From positions 1-64,000 of the forward strand of contig JAHBBC010000014.1 in the NCBI GenBank assembly GCA_019915015.1: a DNA stretch of 64,000 nucleotides, given 5' to 3'. The translations under genes were made by a program, and so were the position numbers. Below are positions 11,001 to 21,991 of this stretch, piece by piece. Origin of the DNA: Auriscalpium vulgare (lineage: Eukaryota; Basidiomycota; Agaricomycetes; Russulales; Auriscalpiaceae). The notes under the pieces were generated by a model, which did not search any database, was not told where the DNA came from, and saw nothing but the letters and a program-made list of their open reading frames with translations. The first letter of the stretch is position 1, and each line of letters begins with the position of its first letter.

Positions 11001-12741
11001 CCCTATGCAGAACCGCGGCCTACAGCCTGGGGCCCAGCGAGCCCAGTTCCTGCGGCCCACTCCAGAGGCGATCAATAAGTCCGAGCAGTTCATCAATGAA
11101 TATCGGAGATCGTGGACGGCGAGCCAAGGTGCGTGAATTTTCCAGGTTGACTGTGACCGGCCGGTTGACGGTGGCACGTTGCTCGCTAGACCTCGATGTG
11201 GTGCCCGCGCACCAGATCCCTGACAGCCAACGCGAACAGTACAACGACGCATTGAGCCGTTTGATCACCCAGCTGGAAGAGCTCGAGAGGCAACTGCCCC
11301 TCTACCACGCCGTCGTACGCAATGAGGAGATTGTCCGGAAGCTCCTGATGATCGTGAGTTAGATATGTTTTGTCCTCGCCGCATGTGCTGAGGACTTGTT
11401 CAGAGTGTCACTGCGAAGTATCAGCACGATCAACTGTCCACGGTCAAGCCGCGTTTCATCCTAGAGCTCAATACTGTTCGGAGTATGTTCCAGCAAGTGA
11501 CTAACGCCACCGCAGGCTTCAGAAATGCCATGGTGATAGCGAAGGATGCCCAGTTTCGCGCCGCCCAAGCCGCGCAACAGCCACAACAGCCGCAGCCGCC
11601 CCAGCAGCTATCCCAGCCGTCAATGCATCAGCAGGTTCTTCATCCGCAACACGCGCTACCCCAACCTATTCCGCCTGCAGCCGCCCCACCCCGTCAGCCC
11701 TCTGCATCGTTACCCGGACATAAGAAGAAGCCATCGCAAGTCGGGCACCCCAACGTCGCGGCGTCTGTCTCGACTCCCACTCCGCCGCCGCCCGGACCGG
11801 CCGCCTCCACTCCTCAGGCATCTACGCCCTCGTTGATGGCGCAATCGCCTCAGACACCCAAGTCTCCGAAAGCGAAGAACGCGTCTAAAGTGAAGCCCAT
11901 CCCCAGGAATCGCAAGGCATCGAAGGCCACGGTTTCGAACGCAGAGGCGCAGTCATCTGCGGCTGCCCAGACCCCAGCACCGACGCCATCGTCTTCCAGC
12001 TCTGTGGAGACGAAGTCCGGCCCAAAGCGCGCTCGCGAGGAGGACATCCAAGTCATCGACGGCCCGACTACTGCGCCCTCTCCGAAGAGGACGAAGTCAG
12101 AATGGGGCGGCCCGCCGAACGAGGCGCTGCAGAAGAGGCAGGAGGAGGCCGACAACATCAAGACCGACGAGGAAGCCAATGCGTTTGTCGAGAGCATGAC
12201 GGAGTTGCTGAAGATGGCCAACAGCGGGCCCGACTCATCCATCACCGCTAATATTACAGAGTCTTTAGAGGCGATCCTCGCGGGCTATCCCACGGACATC
12301 GACGACATCGGCCTGTCTTCGTCCTTCGGCATGAACAGCGCATTCGACTCAATGCAGGGGCCTCCATCGCCGCCATCAGGCCACATGGCCGCGACGGACC
12401 CGCTGATCGAGTTCTTCGACTTCACATCGTACGCGATGGACGACGACCCGACGGGCTCGAAGGCGCCCACACCGGACCTCGTTGCGGGCTCGTCCTCCTC
12501 GGCGAACCCGAGCCCCGCGTCCGCGTCATCAGATGCAGACGCGGCGGGCCACGCGGGCCACAGCACGGCGTCGCCGCACATCGCGGGCATGAAGCCTGAC
12601 AGCGAGGACCCGACGCGCGTGGGCATCTGGAAAGACATAGACGGTGGCGAGTCAGCGTACTTCCAGCAGCCGGGGTGGAAGTGGGAGGGACAGATGGCGA
12701 CGATGGACCAGCCCTGGGCAATCACGACCACGCTATCATAG
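8088..12741 (+). CDS. ARID-domain, glutamine-rich SWI/SNF subunit (SWI1/ARID1 type)
   Basis: Probable DNA-binding subunit of a SWI/SNF chromatin remodeller, nuclear. Six exons (8088-8318, 8612-9393, 9446-9989, 10045-11128, 11190-11353, 11404-12741) give 1380 codons in one frame. Residues up to about 500 are Q/N/P-rich. An ARID/BRIGHT fold follows, read from LTQERFTALWRQY through INLAALHWNVFGLGGFDRVT and SDAWAVIGGRIGFVHFP to ALAQRLQSIYAEYLVAF; the exon junction at 9989/10045 lies inside it. Downstream are uninterrupted glutamine runs, a helical segment (ALSRLITQLEELERQLPLYH), and an acidic and Ser/Pro-rich tail with basic patches. Intron 1 is unusually long for this window (293 nt). Assignment to SWI1 rests on the ARID plus the Q-rich architecture; other ARID proteins cannot be fully excluded. 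Confidence 0.75.
10560..10770 (+). repeat. CAG/CAA trinucleotide tract encoding polyglutamine
   Basis: Near-continuous CAG and CAA codons, broken by a few His, Leu, Arg and Pro codons, inside the fourth exon of the ARID gene. The mixture of CAG and CAA argues for selection on the peptide rather than a pure slippage repeat, though the length is likely to vary between strains. Confidence 0.9.
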
Positions 12742-13165
12742 GAGCATACGAGGATCTCGCGCGCTATCTCTCTGGTTTTCTATTATCTATTGTCTGCGGT
12801 GTGCTTCGTGCGGCGCTGCTTAGTTTGCATTTCTCCTTTCATTGCCGGTAGCCCTTCTGAATTATTTTACATTTGTGGATTTAGTTGATTGTCTATGCTG
12901 TTGTTTTTATCTTACCCCCCGATCCCCCCCGCCCGCTTTCTACTTCTTTCAGCGCTACGCCTTTTGTGTTCGGATCTTTCCCACATGCTCTGTGTACTCA
13001 TACTGTTGTTGTTGGCTTGCTATCGATACCGCCGTTACACTCTGCAAGGATGCTCTAGATGTCATCATGCGAAGTCGAAAACTGGTAAGATTGTCGCGGT
13101 AGGTACAAGCGCCGCACAAATCCCGGAATGATACAGATGAGCAGATAGTACATTAGCAACATACG
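12742..13165. other. Convergent 3' ends, no gene
   Basis: T-rich sequence after the ARID gene stop runs into the 3' flank of the minus-strand CWC16 paralogue. It should contain both 3' UTRs and polyadenylation regions. Small hydrophobic frames here come from the T-rich composition and are not convincing genes. Confidence 0.5.
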
Positions 13166-14179
13166 TTACGGTCTGCCCGATCTACGAGCTTGAAGACGTC
13201 CTAGCAATCCTGGGCCAGACCCAGACTGTGAGGACGAGCCCCCATGTCCCGCAAGTTCCTGTATCACCGTCGACACCAACCCGGGCCGCCTCGACTTCTC
13301 ATCCTTCTCGGCCCTCTCGCGATCCTCTTTGGCCCACTCGCGTTGCTCCTTGGCCCTCTTGCGTTCCCTCTTCCAGTCGTCCTTCCCCACCCGCCCAGAG
13401 TCGAAGCGATTGTCCACGCGCCGCGAGTACTCGTACGGGTTTGCGTTGTACTGCTGCTCGAAGCGCGGCGCCTGCACATAAGTCGCGTTCGTCTGCGCGT
13501 AGGTGCCGGTGGTCCTGCCGTTCGTGTCTGTGGTGCGCTGAGATAAGTGGGGTGGGGCGGTGGAGGGATGGCGCGCACCGTAGCCCCCGTTCTCGTCCTG
13601 CTGGCGCGCGCCGGATGCGACGACGTAGCCCGCGTTCTGTGCGGGATGTGTCAGGCGCGGGAGCTAGGGTCCGTGTGCATGACGGTGTACGCACTGTCGG
13701 GTCCGTGTTGATATTGAACCCCCCGCCGCAGTGATGGCACTTGCATCGGAAGAAATAAATCGGCGTCGAGTAGTACATGCCGACCTCCCTCTTCTCGGCG
13801 TTGTAGCGCGCGCCCATGCCGATGTGCGCGCTGCATGAGCCGCTGCGTAGGGTTGTCAGGACGTGCGGAGGTGCGAACAGGGAGCGTACGTACCACCAAA
13901 TGTCGAATGGCAGTTCAAATTGAGTGATCCAGATGCCCTGGTCGCTCATGCGGGCTCTGTCGTCGGGGGCATGCTGGGCTGTGCGCGGAGTAAGACGAGT
14001 GAGCGGGCGGCCCTGCTCGGGGTTGCTCACCTCGGTAGGAGTTGAGGCCGCCGGGCCCGTGTTCTGCGGGTGAGTAGTTGGGTGGGTAGTCGGGTGGGTT
14101 GTACTTTTCGAATCCTGGGCTATGTGAGTACTTACCGGGGGCATGGTTGGGACCGTTGGGTGACGGACTGACCTTGCAT
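13166..14179 (-). CDS. Diverged tandem paralogue of CWC16/CCDC130 splicing factor
   Basis: Copy of the neighbouring gene at 15479-16660, with the same intron positions in the 5' half. It starts MQGFEKYNPPDY at 14179 after an ATGCAAG micro-exon. It keeps both zinc-binding pairs (IWCGSCSAHIGMGARYNAEK and FRCKCHHCGGGFNINTDP) and YYSTPIYFF. It has lost part of the conserved stretch after the zinc module: YVVASGARQQDENGGY lacks the MEDWDPE block. The C-terminal coiled region is shorter and Arg/Glu-rich (EQREWAKEDRERAEKDEK), ending RSGRP. Every splice site I checked is usable and no stop interrupts the frame, so it may be expressed. A changed role in splicing or an early stage of decay are both possible. 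Confidence 0.65.
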
Positions 14180-15478
14180 GGCAGTAGCTGGTAGGGAAAC
14201 GATGGGATGTGGGAACCTGTATGTATGTTGCAGCAAAAGGATAGTGGGAAGCTGCGCTATCAAAAGTTATTGGGAGTGTGAAGTCGATCGAGTCTTTATA
14301 GTGGCGGACTTGGGGGACGGCCTGTATGACAATCGCCGGTCAGACGCCGGTATGCACGCGCCACGGCGCCTAGCAGACACTAGCAGACAAGCATAGCTCC
14401 AGTCAAGGATAGGCTTCCTTCCTTCCAGGCTTTCAGCTCAGAAAGGCAGGCCACAAGATAGCATGGAGGACATCGGTCGTCAGAGACCTGGACGTCTTCA
14501 TCGGCATCCGTCCTGAGAAGTGCGAGCAGGCGTCGACTTCCACGTATACATCCGGGCGCCAGCGCGGGCTGCGGACCAACCTCCGGACCCCCGTGGAGTA
14601 CGGTCAGTGCCAGCGCCATGTTTGAAGTGGGAGAGCGGCCGCAGTCGATTCGGATGCGGTACATGTGCTGCGGGATTACTGCGGGATCGGTTTAAAACCT
14701 GCAGGTCATATAGCAGGAGGCCCGCCAATCACCTGTGCATGAGAGCTCTAATCGGTGAAGAATGCATGCGCGGGTACTTCCGTCCTCGACGCCGCCGTGA
14801 AGCCACCCAGCGGAGGATTGCGGGCCACCATCGAAGCAGTTCGCGAACCGTCCCCTCGTCGGAGAGCAATAAGTATGGCCCGCGATCACTTCCGCCTCCC
14901 ACGACGCATTTTAAGTCGCATTTGCTGACAAAAATCCTCTGTCGAATGGCTCGGAATAGCCTCCGCACGCGCAGCCAGAGATTCATGGTGACCGGTGACC
15001 AACGAGGCGATGTGGCCGCCGGGTGTGCTGCGCCGTCATCTTCGACTTGAAAACTCGAGAAGCGCTGTACATGCACGAGCGGTGTTGAAGAGCGCGTACA
15101 TAGCTGTGATGTTTCGCTAGACGGCCGCCGTTGTCGTCGCCGTGGATGGTGAGATACTTATATGTATGGTGGGAGACTCGAGAAAGGGCGATGACGAGTC
15201 GAGAGTAAGACGTGAATCGTCGACGTTCGCCGTACGCAGCGAGCGTGTCTGCGTGCACGTCGAGTTGAAGTCTTCGTGGACTTGAACTTGGTGGGCGAAA
15301 GAAAATGGAAAACGCGCCGCGCGGCTGGGTCTTAGGTAGTCTCCCAGAGGCAAAGTACAAGCTTCGACCTTCGCAAGCTCATATATCCTGTTTGAACGTT
15401 CATGCATGTGATGGATGATACAGATGCGTAGGCATAATAGTACAAATGTTACGGCTACAAAACAACAATGCGTGTTTA
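14180..15478. other. Spacer between the two CWC16 copies
   Basis: 1.3 kb that should include the promoter of the diverged copy and the 3' flank of the conventional copy. Minus-strand frames at 14380-14664 and 14729-15076 have mixed composition without recognisable motifs or consistent splice sites. I see no supportable gene, repeat or RNA here. Confidence 0.4.
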
Positions 15479-16660
15479 TCAAGGCAGTTTTCGTATAGCG
15501 ATGCCAGCCAGAGTGGGCTTGCGAGACGCGGCACCAGAGCTACGAGAGCTGTTTGCGAGGATGCGTGTCCGTAAAGATGCCAATGCAGACCCAGACGCCT
15601 TGGACGAGTTCCCGGTAGCAGCAGGAGCCACCACCGGCGCATCCAACGCCAACTTGCGCCGCTTGGATGTCTGCTCCTGCGCGACGCGTACGCGGCCCTT
15701 CTCCCACTCGTCCTTCGCCACCGCCTCCGACTCCGCATCGGCGCGTATGAGCTTCAGCTCCGCCGGTAGCCCGTAACGGTCCTTGATGGCCTGGTCCACC
15801 GCCTCCGCGGCCTTCTCGATCTTCTTCTCCACGCGGAAGCGCTTGCGCACGCGCCGCGAGTGCTCGTACGGGTCTGCGTTGTAGTGCTCCGAGACGGACT
15901 GCAGCTGCTCGATGCGCGGCGCCTGCACCTTCGTTGCGTTCGTCTGCGCGTCGGTGCTCTTCTCGAGCGCGGCGAGCGGGTCGGCGGGCTCGGTCTTGCC
16001 GTTCGTGTCTGTGGGTGCGGTGAGATGAATGAGTGGGGTGGGAGGAAGGGGCGGTGGGGCGCACCGTGCACGGCGTAGCCCCCGTTCTCTTCGGGGTCCC
16101 AGTCCTCCATCTTCTGGCGTGCGCCAGACACGACGACGTAGCGCGTGTTCTGTGCGGGACGTGTCAGGCGCGGGAGCTAGAAACGCGCATGGCGGTGGAC
16201 GCACCTTCGGGTCCGTGTGGATCTCAAACCACCCGCTGCATAGATGACACTTGCACCGAAAGGAGAAGATTGGCGTCGAGTAGTACATGCCTATCTTCTT
16301 CTTCTCGGCGTTGTAGCGCACGCCCATGCCGATGTGCGCGTCGCATGAGCCGCTGCGTAGGGGTGTCAGGACGTGCGGAGGTGTGGACAGGGAGCGTACG
16401 TACCACCAGATGTTGAACGGCAGCTCAAAGCGGGTGATCAGGATGCCTTGGTCGATCTTGCGGGCTCTGTCACCGAGGGCATGCTTGCCTGTGCGCGGTG
16501 TCAGACGAGTGCACGGGAGGCCTGCTCGCGGTTGCTCACCTCGGTAGGAATTGAGGCTGCCGTGCTTTGCGTCGTCATAGTCGGGCGGGTAGTACTTGTT
16601 GAATCCTGGGCTATGTCAGGACCTAACCAGGGCATCTTGGGCGACGGGCTGACCTTGCAT
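15479..16660 (-). CDS. CWC16-family splicing factor, CCDC130/Saf4 type
   Basis: Nuclear protein acting with the spliceosome; the family includes Yju2, which acts around the first catalytic step, and Saf4/CCDC130. The first exon is only ATGCAAG (start 16660), spliced to give MQGFNKYYPPDYDDAKHGSL, the hallmark N-terminus. Then come IDQGILITRFELPFNIWCGS, DAHIGMGVRYNAEKKKIGMY, and FSFRCKCHLCSGWFEIHTDP with two Cys pairs that bind zinc, followed by YVVVSGARQKMEDWDPEENG. The C-terminal half is charged and helical, with a basic nuclear-type patch (SKRRKLALD). The opening motif and the IWCxxC spacing point to the CCDC130/Saf4 branch rather than Yju2 itself. Start and intron phases are all consistent. 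A shared promoter of about 200 bases separates it from RPS20. Confidence 0.85.
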
Positions 16661-16878
16661 GGCAGTAGCGGATCGAGCGCGAGCGGGAGTCACGGCCGGA
16701 TCGGGGCAAGGGCCACGGACCGGCGCCGGCAGCGGCCGTCGGCAGCGACCGAGGAACTGTAAGAGGGCGAACTCTAATGTCGTGTGTCCCAACCAAGACG
16801 ACCCTCCAGGTGAGCAGCCCGTCCGCGTTCCCCGCTACAGACCCTCATCGTGCCCTTCCAGTCACCTCTGTCTCCAGC
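16661..16878. promoter_or_regulatory. Bidirectional promoter with RPS20 5' UTR intron
   Basis: The 218 bases between divergent start codons serve both the CWC16 gene and RPS20. On the plus strand ctccag|gtgagc at 16809/16810 and ctccag|C at 16877/16878 fit an intron in the 5' UTR ending one base before the RPS20 ATG. An upstream ATG at 16777 would be out of frame with RPS20 after this splice. Confidence 0.55.
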
Positions 16879-17418
16879 ATGAGTTACGTCGCTAAGGGTG
16901 AAAAAGAATACGACGCGACCGGTGCCCCCGTGTCCGCCGCAAAACTCCACAAAATCCGCATCACCCTCACCTCCAGCAACGTCCGCAACCTCGAGAAGTG
17001 TACGTCTCCTTTCGCCCAAGTTTGACTTCATAACTTATGCTGCATGCATAGTCTCTGCGGACCTCATCAACCGCGCCAAGGACAAGCAGCTGCGCGTGAA
17101 GGGCCCCGTGCGTCTCCCCACGAAGGTCCTCAAGATCACCACCCGCAAGACCGTGCGTGCTTTTCTCACTCAGATGTACTCCTTTTTTATCTAATCAAAT
17201 CGCCTTCTATAGCCTTGTGGTGAGGGTTCGAAGACCTGGGATCGCTACGAACTCAAGATTCACAAGCGCCTCATCGACCTGCACTCCTCGAGTGAGATCG
17301 TCAAGCAGATCGTGAGTTTGCCCTCGTTTCTCGGTTGGAACATAGTTTTACGCCGCGTTTTCAGACGAGCATCAGCCTGGAGCCCGGTGTCGAGGTCGAG
17401 GTTACGATCTCCGGTTGA
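16879..17418 (+). CDS. RPS20: 40S ribosomal protein S20 (uS10)
   Basis: Small-subunit ribosomal protein on the head of the 40S particle. Four exons (16879-16999, 17052-17152, 17213-17311, 17365-17418) code for 124 residues, the usual eukaryotic length. Clear family sequence runs throughout: [19 protein letters not shown], then [19 protein letters not shown], then [19 protein letters not shown], and the end [12 protein letters not shown]. The three coding introns are 48-60 nt. The joint after LEK gives Phe where relatives usually have Val. The 5' UTR intron is typical of ribosomal protein genes. Confidence 0.95.
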
Positions 17419-17462
17419 GCAATGTATCCATAGTGCACCACACGCCATTGTATGCTGCTTTC

Positions 17463-18085
17463 CCTCACGCGATACGCATGCACAATCAGTGGTGGAGATA
17501 CACGGAGGCATCTTCACCGTCTCTCCGGATGGCGTGGTATGGTTGACGTTGAACCTTGACGTGTTCTTCAGATCGAGCTCAAACCCGATCACGGTCCTTT
17601 CGTTCGAGTCAGCATCGAGAGGCATATTCGGCGTCGCGGCGTCCTCTAGCGAGAGCCTCTGCCAAGTACTGCTCCTCTGTGGGGCTGGTCGAGACAGCCC
17701 ACGATGGCGATGTCGGCGGTGCTGGTGTAGCCCACGAGCAGCAAGATTTTGACTGGATCCCAGTGTCTGAGGACGACGGTGAAAGCGCCAGGTGGACGGA
17801 CTCCAGTGGGGAAGAAGTGAATGGGAATTAAGACGTCCGCGGCGGCCGCCTTGTGTTTGCTCTTGTACCACACGATCAATGATATGCCGCTGGTTGACTT
17901 CAGGATTCAGAGGGCCTGATGGGGCAAATACTGTGTAGAAAGCGGGGTTCAATAGCCATGCCATGGGTATGATAACTATGATTGCTCGGCCTTTCGCCGA
18001 AGGCGGCTTCGGGACGACTGAACTGCGCTGCGCAGTGCAGTGACAAAAAAAAAACAGCGACGTACAGCTTGTGGGGAACGTCTGA
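17463..18085 (-). pseudogene. Decayed partial copy of the NUP159-type gene
   Basis: This segment matches, on the opposite strand, the part of the nucleoporin gene at about 23885-24565. Shared reading includes [56 protein letters not shown] and [14 protein letters not shown]. The copy is broken: the frame shifts near 17870 and again near 17680 (a short insertion before the QRLSLED region), and about 120 bases present in the parent just after its third intron are missing. It keeps the intron-like sequence before PKPPSA, so it came from genomic DNA and not from an mRNA. It has no start, no propeller N-terminus and no FG repeats. It lies between RPS20 and the phosphatase gene in a spacer of about 0.8 kb. 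Confidence 0.85.
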
Positions 18086-18253
18086 CAAGAGTGTGCGGTT
18101 ATTGACGAGAAAAGCAAGACGTCTATGTGATTGCAGAGTGATACAATAAACCAACTCATTATGCAAGGTAATACGGATATGAATGCGACTGGCAAAGCAG
18201 GTAGGTAACAATGCGTATGGGGGTAACTACTAACTGGTGACAAGATAACGGGC

Positions 18254-21200
18254 TCAAACGTAGACGGCATAGCACCCAATCACTGGCCGGTGGTCGCTGC
18301 GCCCCTCCAGGCGCCGCATGCCCTGGTCGTCCAGCGTCCCATAGCTCAAACACACCACATCTCCCTTGCGCGCGCGCGTAGGCGCCACCGTTGACTCAGA
18401 CGCGACTGTCGGCGTCGTGCTGCGCGTGTCGGACGTGTCGCGCGAGAGCAGCGAGAGGAGCCGCCAGCGCGGCGGCGGGTCGCGGAACGGTGCGGGGGTC
18501 GCGGCCTCGGACGCAGACGACGAGTAGTCGGACGTGTGCGCGCCGCTGCCGGACGACGCCGGGGACGACGCGGACGACTGTGAGAGCGGCGAGAAGGGCG
18601 AGGGGAACGCGTCGGGCGCCGTCCGCGCACGCACGGGGTTCGCGGTCTTCGGGCGCGGCTGCGCGGACGCGAGCGGCGGCGAGAGGGAGCGCAGCGCAGT
18701 GCTCGAGCGCGAGCGCGGGAGTGGACGCGCGCCCGCGCTCGCACTGGGCGCGATAGCTTCGACGGAGATCGGACGTGGACGGCGCCGCGGGGGCGGGCTC
18801 GACAGGTGTGGGTGGGGAGCAGGATGGAGTGTATATGATGTGGATGGGGAAGGCGGGCGCGTGGCGACGGGCGACTGGGAGTCGAGGCTCAGCGGCGTGG
18901 CCACGTTGTCGGCGGAGCGCAGTGAGCCAGAGGACTCCTTGCGCGAGCGCGCGGAGAAGGAGCGCCACGCGTTGGTGAAGAAGCTGCCTACGGCGTTGCG
19001 CGGGGCGGAGGGGTGGTCCTCATCGTCGGGCTCAGGATCAGGTTTCACGGTCGATTTGAAGAGGATGCGGTCGCACCTGCCAACCCAGGATCAATTAGCG
19101 ACGACTGCATGCACGGGAGAAAAAGCACGCTCACCAGCTCGGCACGCGCTGTTTGCTCGACGAGTCGTACACGCCGCGGTCGTCGCTGACGTCCACCGTC
19201 GACTTGCTCGAGCTCGCGCGCTTCATTGGCGGGCTGTTCATCAGCGCTTCGTGGTCGCCCAGGCTCCGGCTCACCGACACGCCTGTGATCGACGGCGCGC
19301 TGCGGCTCAGCGACGGTGTGACGGGCATCGACATCACCTGGGTAGGCGCGCCGAAGCCGTTTTGGCTGGTTCGCCTCACGGCGGGCGGCTTCGGCCACTT
19401 GGATGCGGCGCGCGGTGAAGGTGACCCCGGCGAAACGAGCTCCTGCCACTTCACCTTTGCCTTGAGCGCGGCGGTGACGGAAAGGCGCTTCACGAGCGCG
19501 CGTGCGTGGATGCGGTTCGACGACGGGCGCTCGTCCGAATCTTCGTCGTCTGAAGACTCGTCGGAGTCCTCATCGTCGTCGGCATCCGTCGTCTTCTTGG
19601 AGTATGCGGTCCCGGACGAGACGACCGACGTCGCTTCCGCGCGCTCGGCATCCTCCTCGTCCTCGTCAGAGCTAGAGCGACTTGCGCGGCTCTCGGGGCG
19701 CCGGCTGGAGCCCTCTTCGCCGGGTGTTTCTGCAAGCGGCCCCTGCACAGCAAATACGTTGGGGCGGAGCGGCTTCGGCTTGTTCTTGAGGGTGCGTAAA
19801 ACGTCGTATTTGAAGGTTGGCGGGAAGTTGATCGTGCCTTCGCGGAAACCGACGAAGGCCTGCCCATTGCGCATTATGTTGTAGAGCTGGTCAAATGCGA
19901 GGGCCTGTGCGTATTCTGTAGAGTCGTTGAAGTTGGTCTCTGGGGAAGGGAAGAGAGGGTATACCTTGTCGGGAGATGAGCCAATCCGCATGCAGACGGG
20001 AGATGTCGAGCCGGAAATTGAGGTCGCCGCAGAGGAAGGTATAGTCGAACTTGTCCGTGAGGTCTGTAGAGAGTCAGACATAATCCTCCAAGTGATAAGA
20101 GGCAATCAACCTACCTTCTGCCACCATCCGTGGGTCGTCGGGCTTCAGGAAATGGTCTACGACTAACTCAGCCTAGCCAGCAATGTCAATGAGGTTCTCA
20201 GGTCTGTAGCAGATTGGACCAACCTTGATTTTGGCTAGGTTCGCCATTCTGTGTAACAGTTTCCCTTCGTGTGCTATGCGATTGAGGTCAGCCATGGCCC
20301 ACTGTCAAAACGCCACACACACCTGCGAGATGCGCATTGACGAAGAACATCGTTGTCTCAGCGATCTTAAGGCTGATGGCGACAGCACCCTTATTCCCGA
20401 CCCTTCCGCCGATGAGGCCAGCCGTCACCGCATGTCTTGAGGTGCCTACAAGAACATCAGCACGCATATACGGATGCTGGACTGAGCGAGACGCACCCTT
20501 CACCAAATGCCGCGCATCGCGATGCACGAACACCGCTAGATAGATGCCCATCATGCGCTCCTTCACCAGCATCTCATACGGGCCTTTACGTGCCTCCGGC
20601 TTGCTCACGGACCTGCGCTTCCCTGGGTCGCTTGTCGACATCGAGCGCTCGAGCTCCGGGCGGACGCCCTCCCGGGCGCGGCGCGTGGGGTCTTGCACGC
20701 CGTTGCAGAAGAAGTCCTCGAGGATTGCGGTCCAGCCGGACGGAGGGTGTGCGGGATCGTCATCGACCTTCGGGCGCTGGCGCTGCAACTCCTTCAGCCC
20801 CTCCTTGAAGCGTTGCCGGTTACGCTCGAGCTCGCGCGCGCGATCTTGCTCAGGATCCCGCGGCTTGTCTGCGTTGTTGTCTTTGTCCTTCTCCCGTTCT
20901 CGTTCACGCTCGCGCTCCTTCTCCTTCTCTTTGAGCTCCTTGAGCTTGAAGCCGGCGCCGAAGCCGCGGGGAATACCTAGAATGGATTACGGTGTGAACG
21001 AGTGCGACCTCGGCAAGGTGTGGACAAAGTGCGGTACCTGAGAGGCTGGGACATTCTTGGCCGGCACTTACTCACAAGGCGAAGTTAGAAGAGAATATAC
21101 ACGATAGCACAGTGAGAAGTGAACTCACACGACCACGAGGTGGTACGGGTGGTTGGCGTCATCCGAGAGGTAGGGAAGTCCGTCCGGGCTGGAGGCAGTA

Positions 21201-21587
21201 GTCGGGGTATATAGCGGAACATCGCCTAAGAGCTCCCGCAAATCGCCCTGCAACGGAAACGACAGCTCAGTTCAGATCCCCGCCGAAGCAGCCGGTTCCA
21301 CGCACCTTGGGCAGCGACTCGTGCATGTTCCATGTTACAATCCTCACTTTGAGCGGAGGCGGGGGTGGCGGTGCCGGTACGTCGCTCTTCTCTGCCGCAG
21401 AGAGGGGGGAGGGCGACGGGGCGGCGGGGAACAGGGCCTGCAGGCGCGAGAAGACGTTGGGGTGCGCGTGGGCTGCCAAGAGATCGGGCATTAGCGGGCG
21501 TGTGTGGCGACACTGACGAGGGCACGCACCGTGACGGGAGGACGATGATGCCTGCTCGCCTGCCAGCTGGGTGGCAGCACGGTGCAT
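18254..21587 (-). CDS. Inositol polyphosphate 5-phosphatase family protein
   Basis: Phosphoinositide or inositol phosphate 5-phosphatase with an exonuclease-endonuclease-phosphatase fold. Catalytic motifs in order: RIVTWNMHES, AGQECPSLSGIPRGF (assembled over three exons), GGRVGNKGAVAISLKI, FVNAHLAAHEGKLLHR, FLCGDLNFRLD, WCDRILFKS and SDHRPVIGCYAVYV at the C-terminus. Start ATG 21587, intron 21473-21529 (branch gctaat) and a 29-base exon at 21038-21066 are supported by frame. Two long Ser-, Pro- and Asp/Glu-rich inserts sit inside the catalytic domain: one between GDLNFRLD and WCDRIL (about 19150-19900, with DDDEDSDESSDDEDSDE), the other between CDRIL and SDHRP (18300-19040). A basic-acidic repeat (REREREREKDKD) lies near 20900. 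No SAC domain or membrane segment is seen. Confidence 0.85.
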
Positions 21588-21991
21588 CGTGACGGGAGCT
21601 GGAGAGCGCAGCGGCGGGCAAGGGTTGGGTGGGCCAGAGACGTGCGGTCGGTGGGGTATATGCTATGGACAGAGGGACATGGGGAGACGAGCGTGCACTA
21701 TTGCACTTCCGATCTCCTGACGTATTCTCGCCGCCGTGTGGGTCTCCGGCAGTCTCGGGCGTCCTTATAATTCAGAAGCATCTGGCGTTGTTCAATCACA
21801 CAAAACGTACAAGGTAATGCAAGTCGACTTCATGGGGACACGCAATCAAACTCAATATTCTGGCCATAGCCCGCTGCGATCTAGGGACGCACAAGCGCGT
21901 TTACAACATCTTGCCAGACAACAGTGACAGCAACAAAAACCTATAAGGAGACAACTAAGGGGATGCCGCAGCGCAACGAGGAAAACATAGA
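21588..21991. other. Spacer between phosphatase promoter and SH3 gene 3' end
   Basis: About 400 bases with the promoter of the minus-strand phosphatase gene on the left and the 3' UTR of the SH3 gene on the right. A gcatatacc sequence (revcomp near 21655) could serve as a weak TATA element about 70 bases from the start codon. No gene seen. Confidence 0.4.

Noticed and set aside
14380..15076. Two minus-strand frames between the CWC16 copies
   Set aside because: They cannot be joined by splice sites, have no domains, and lie where promoter and 3' flank are expected.
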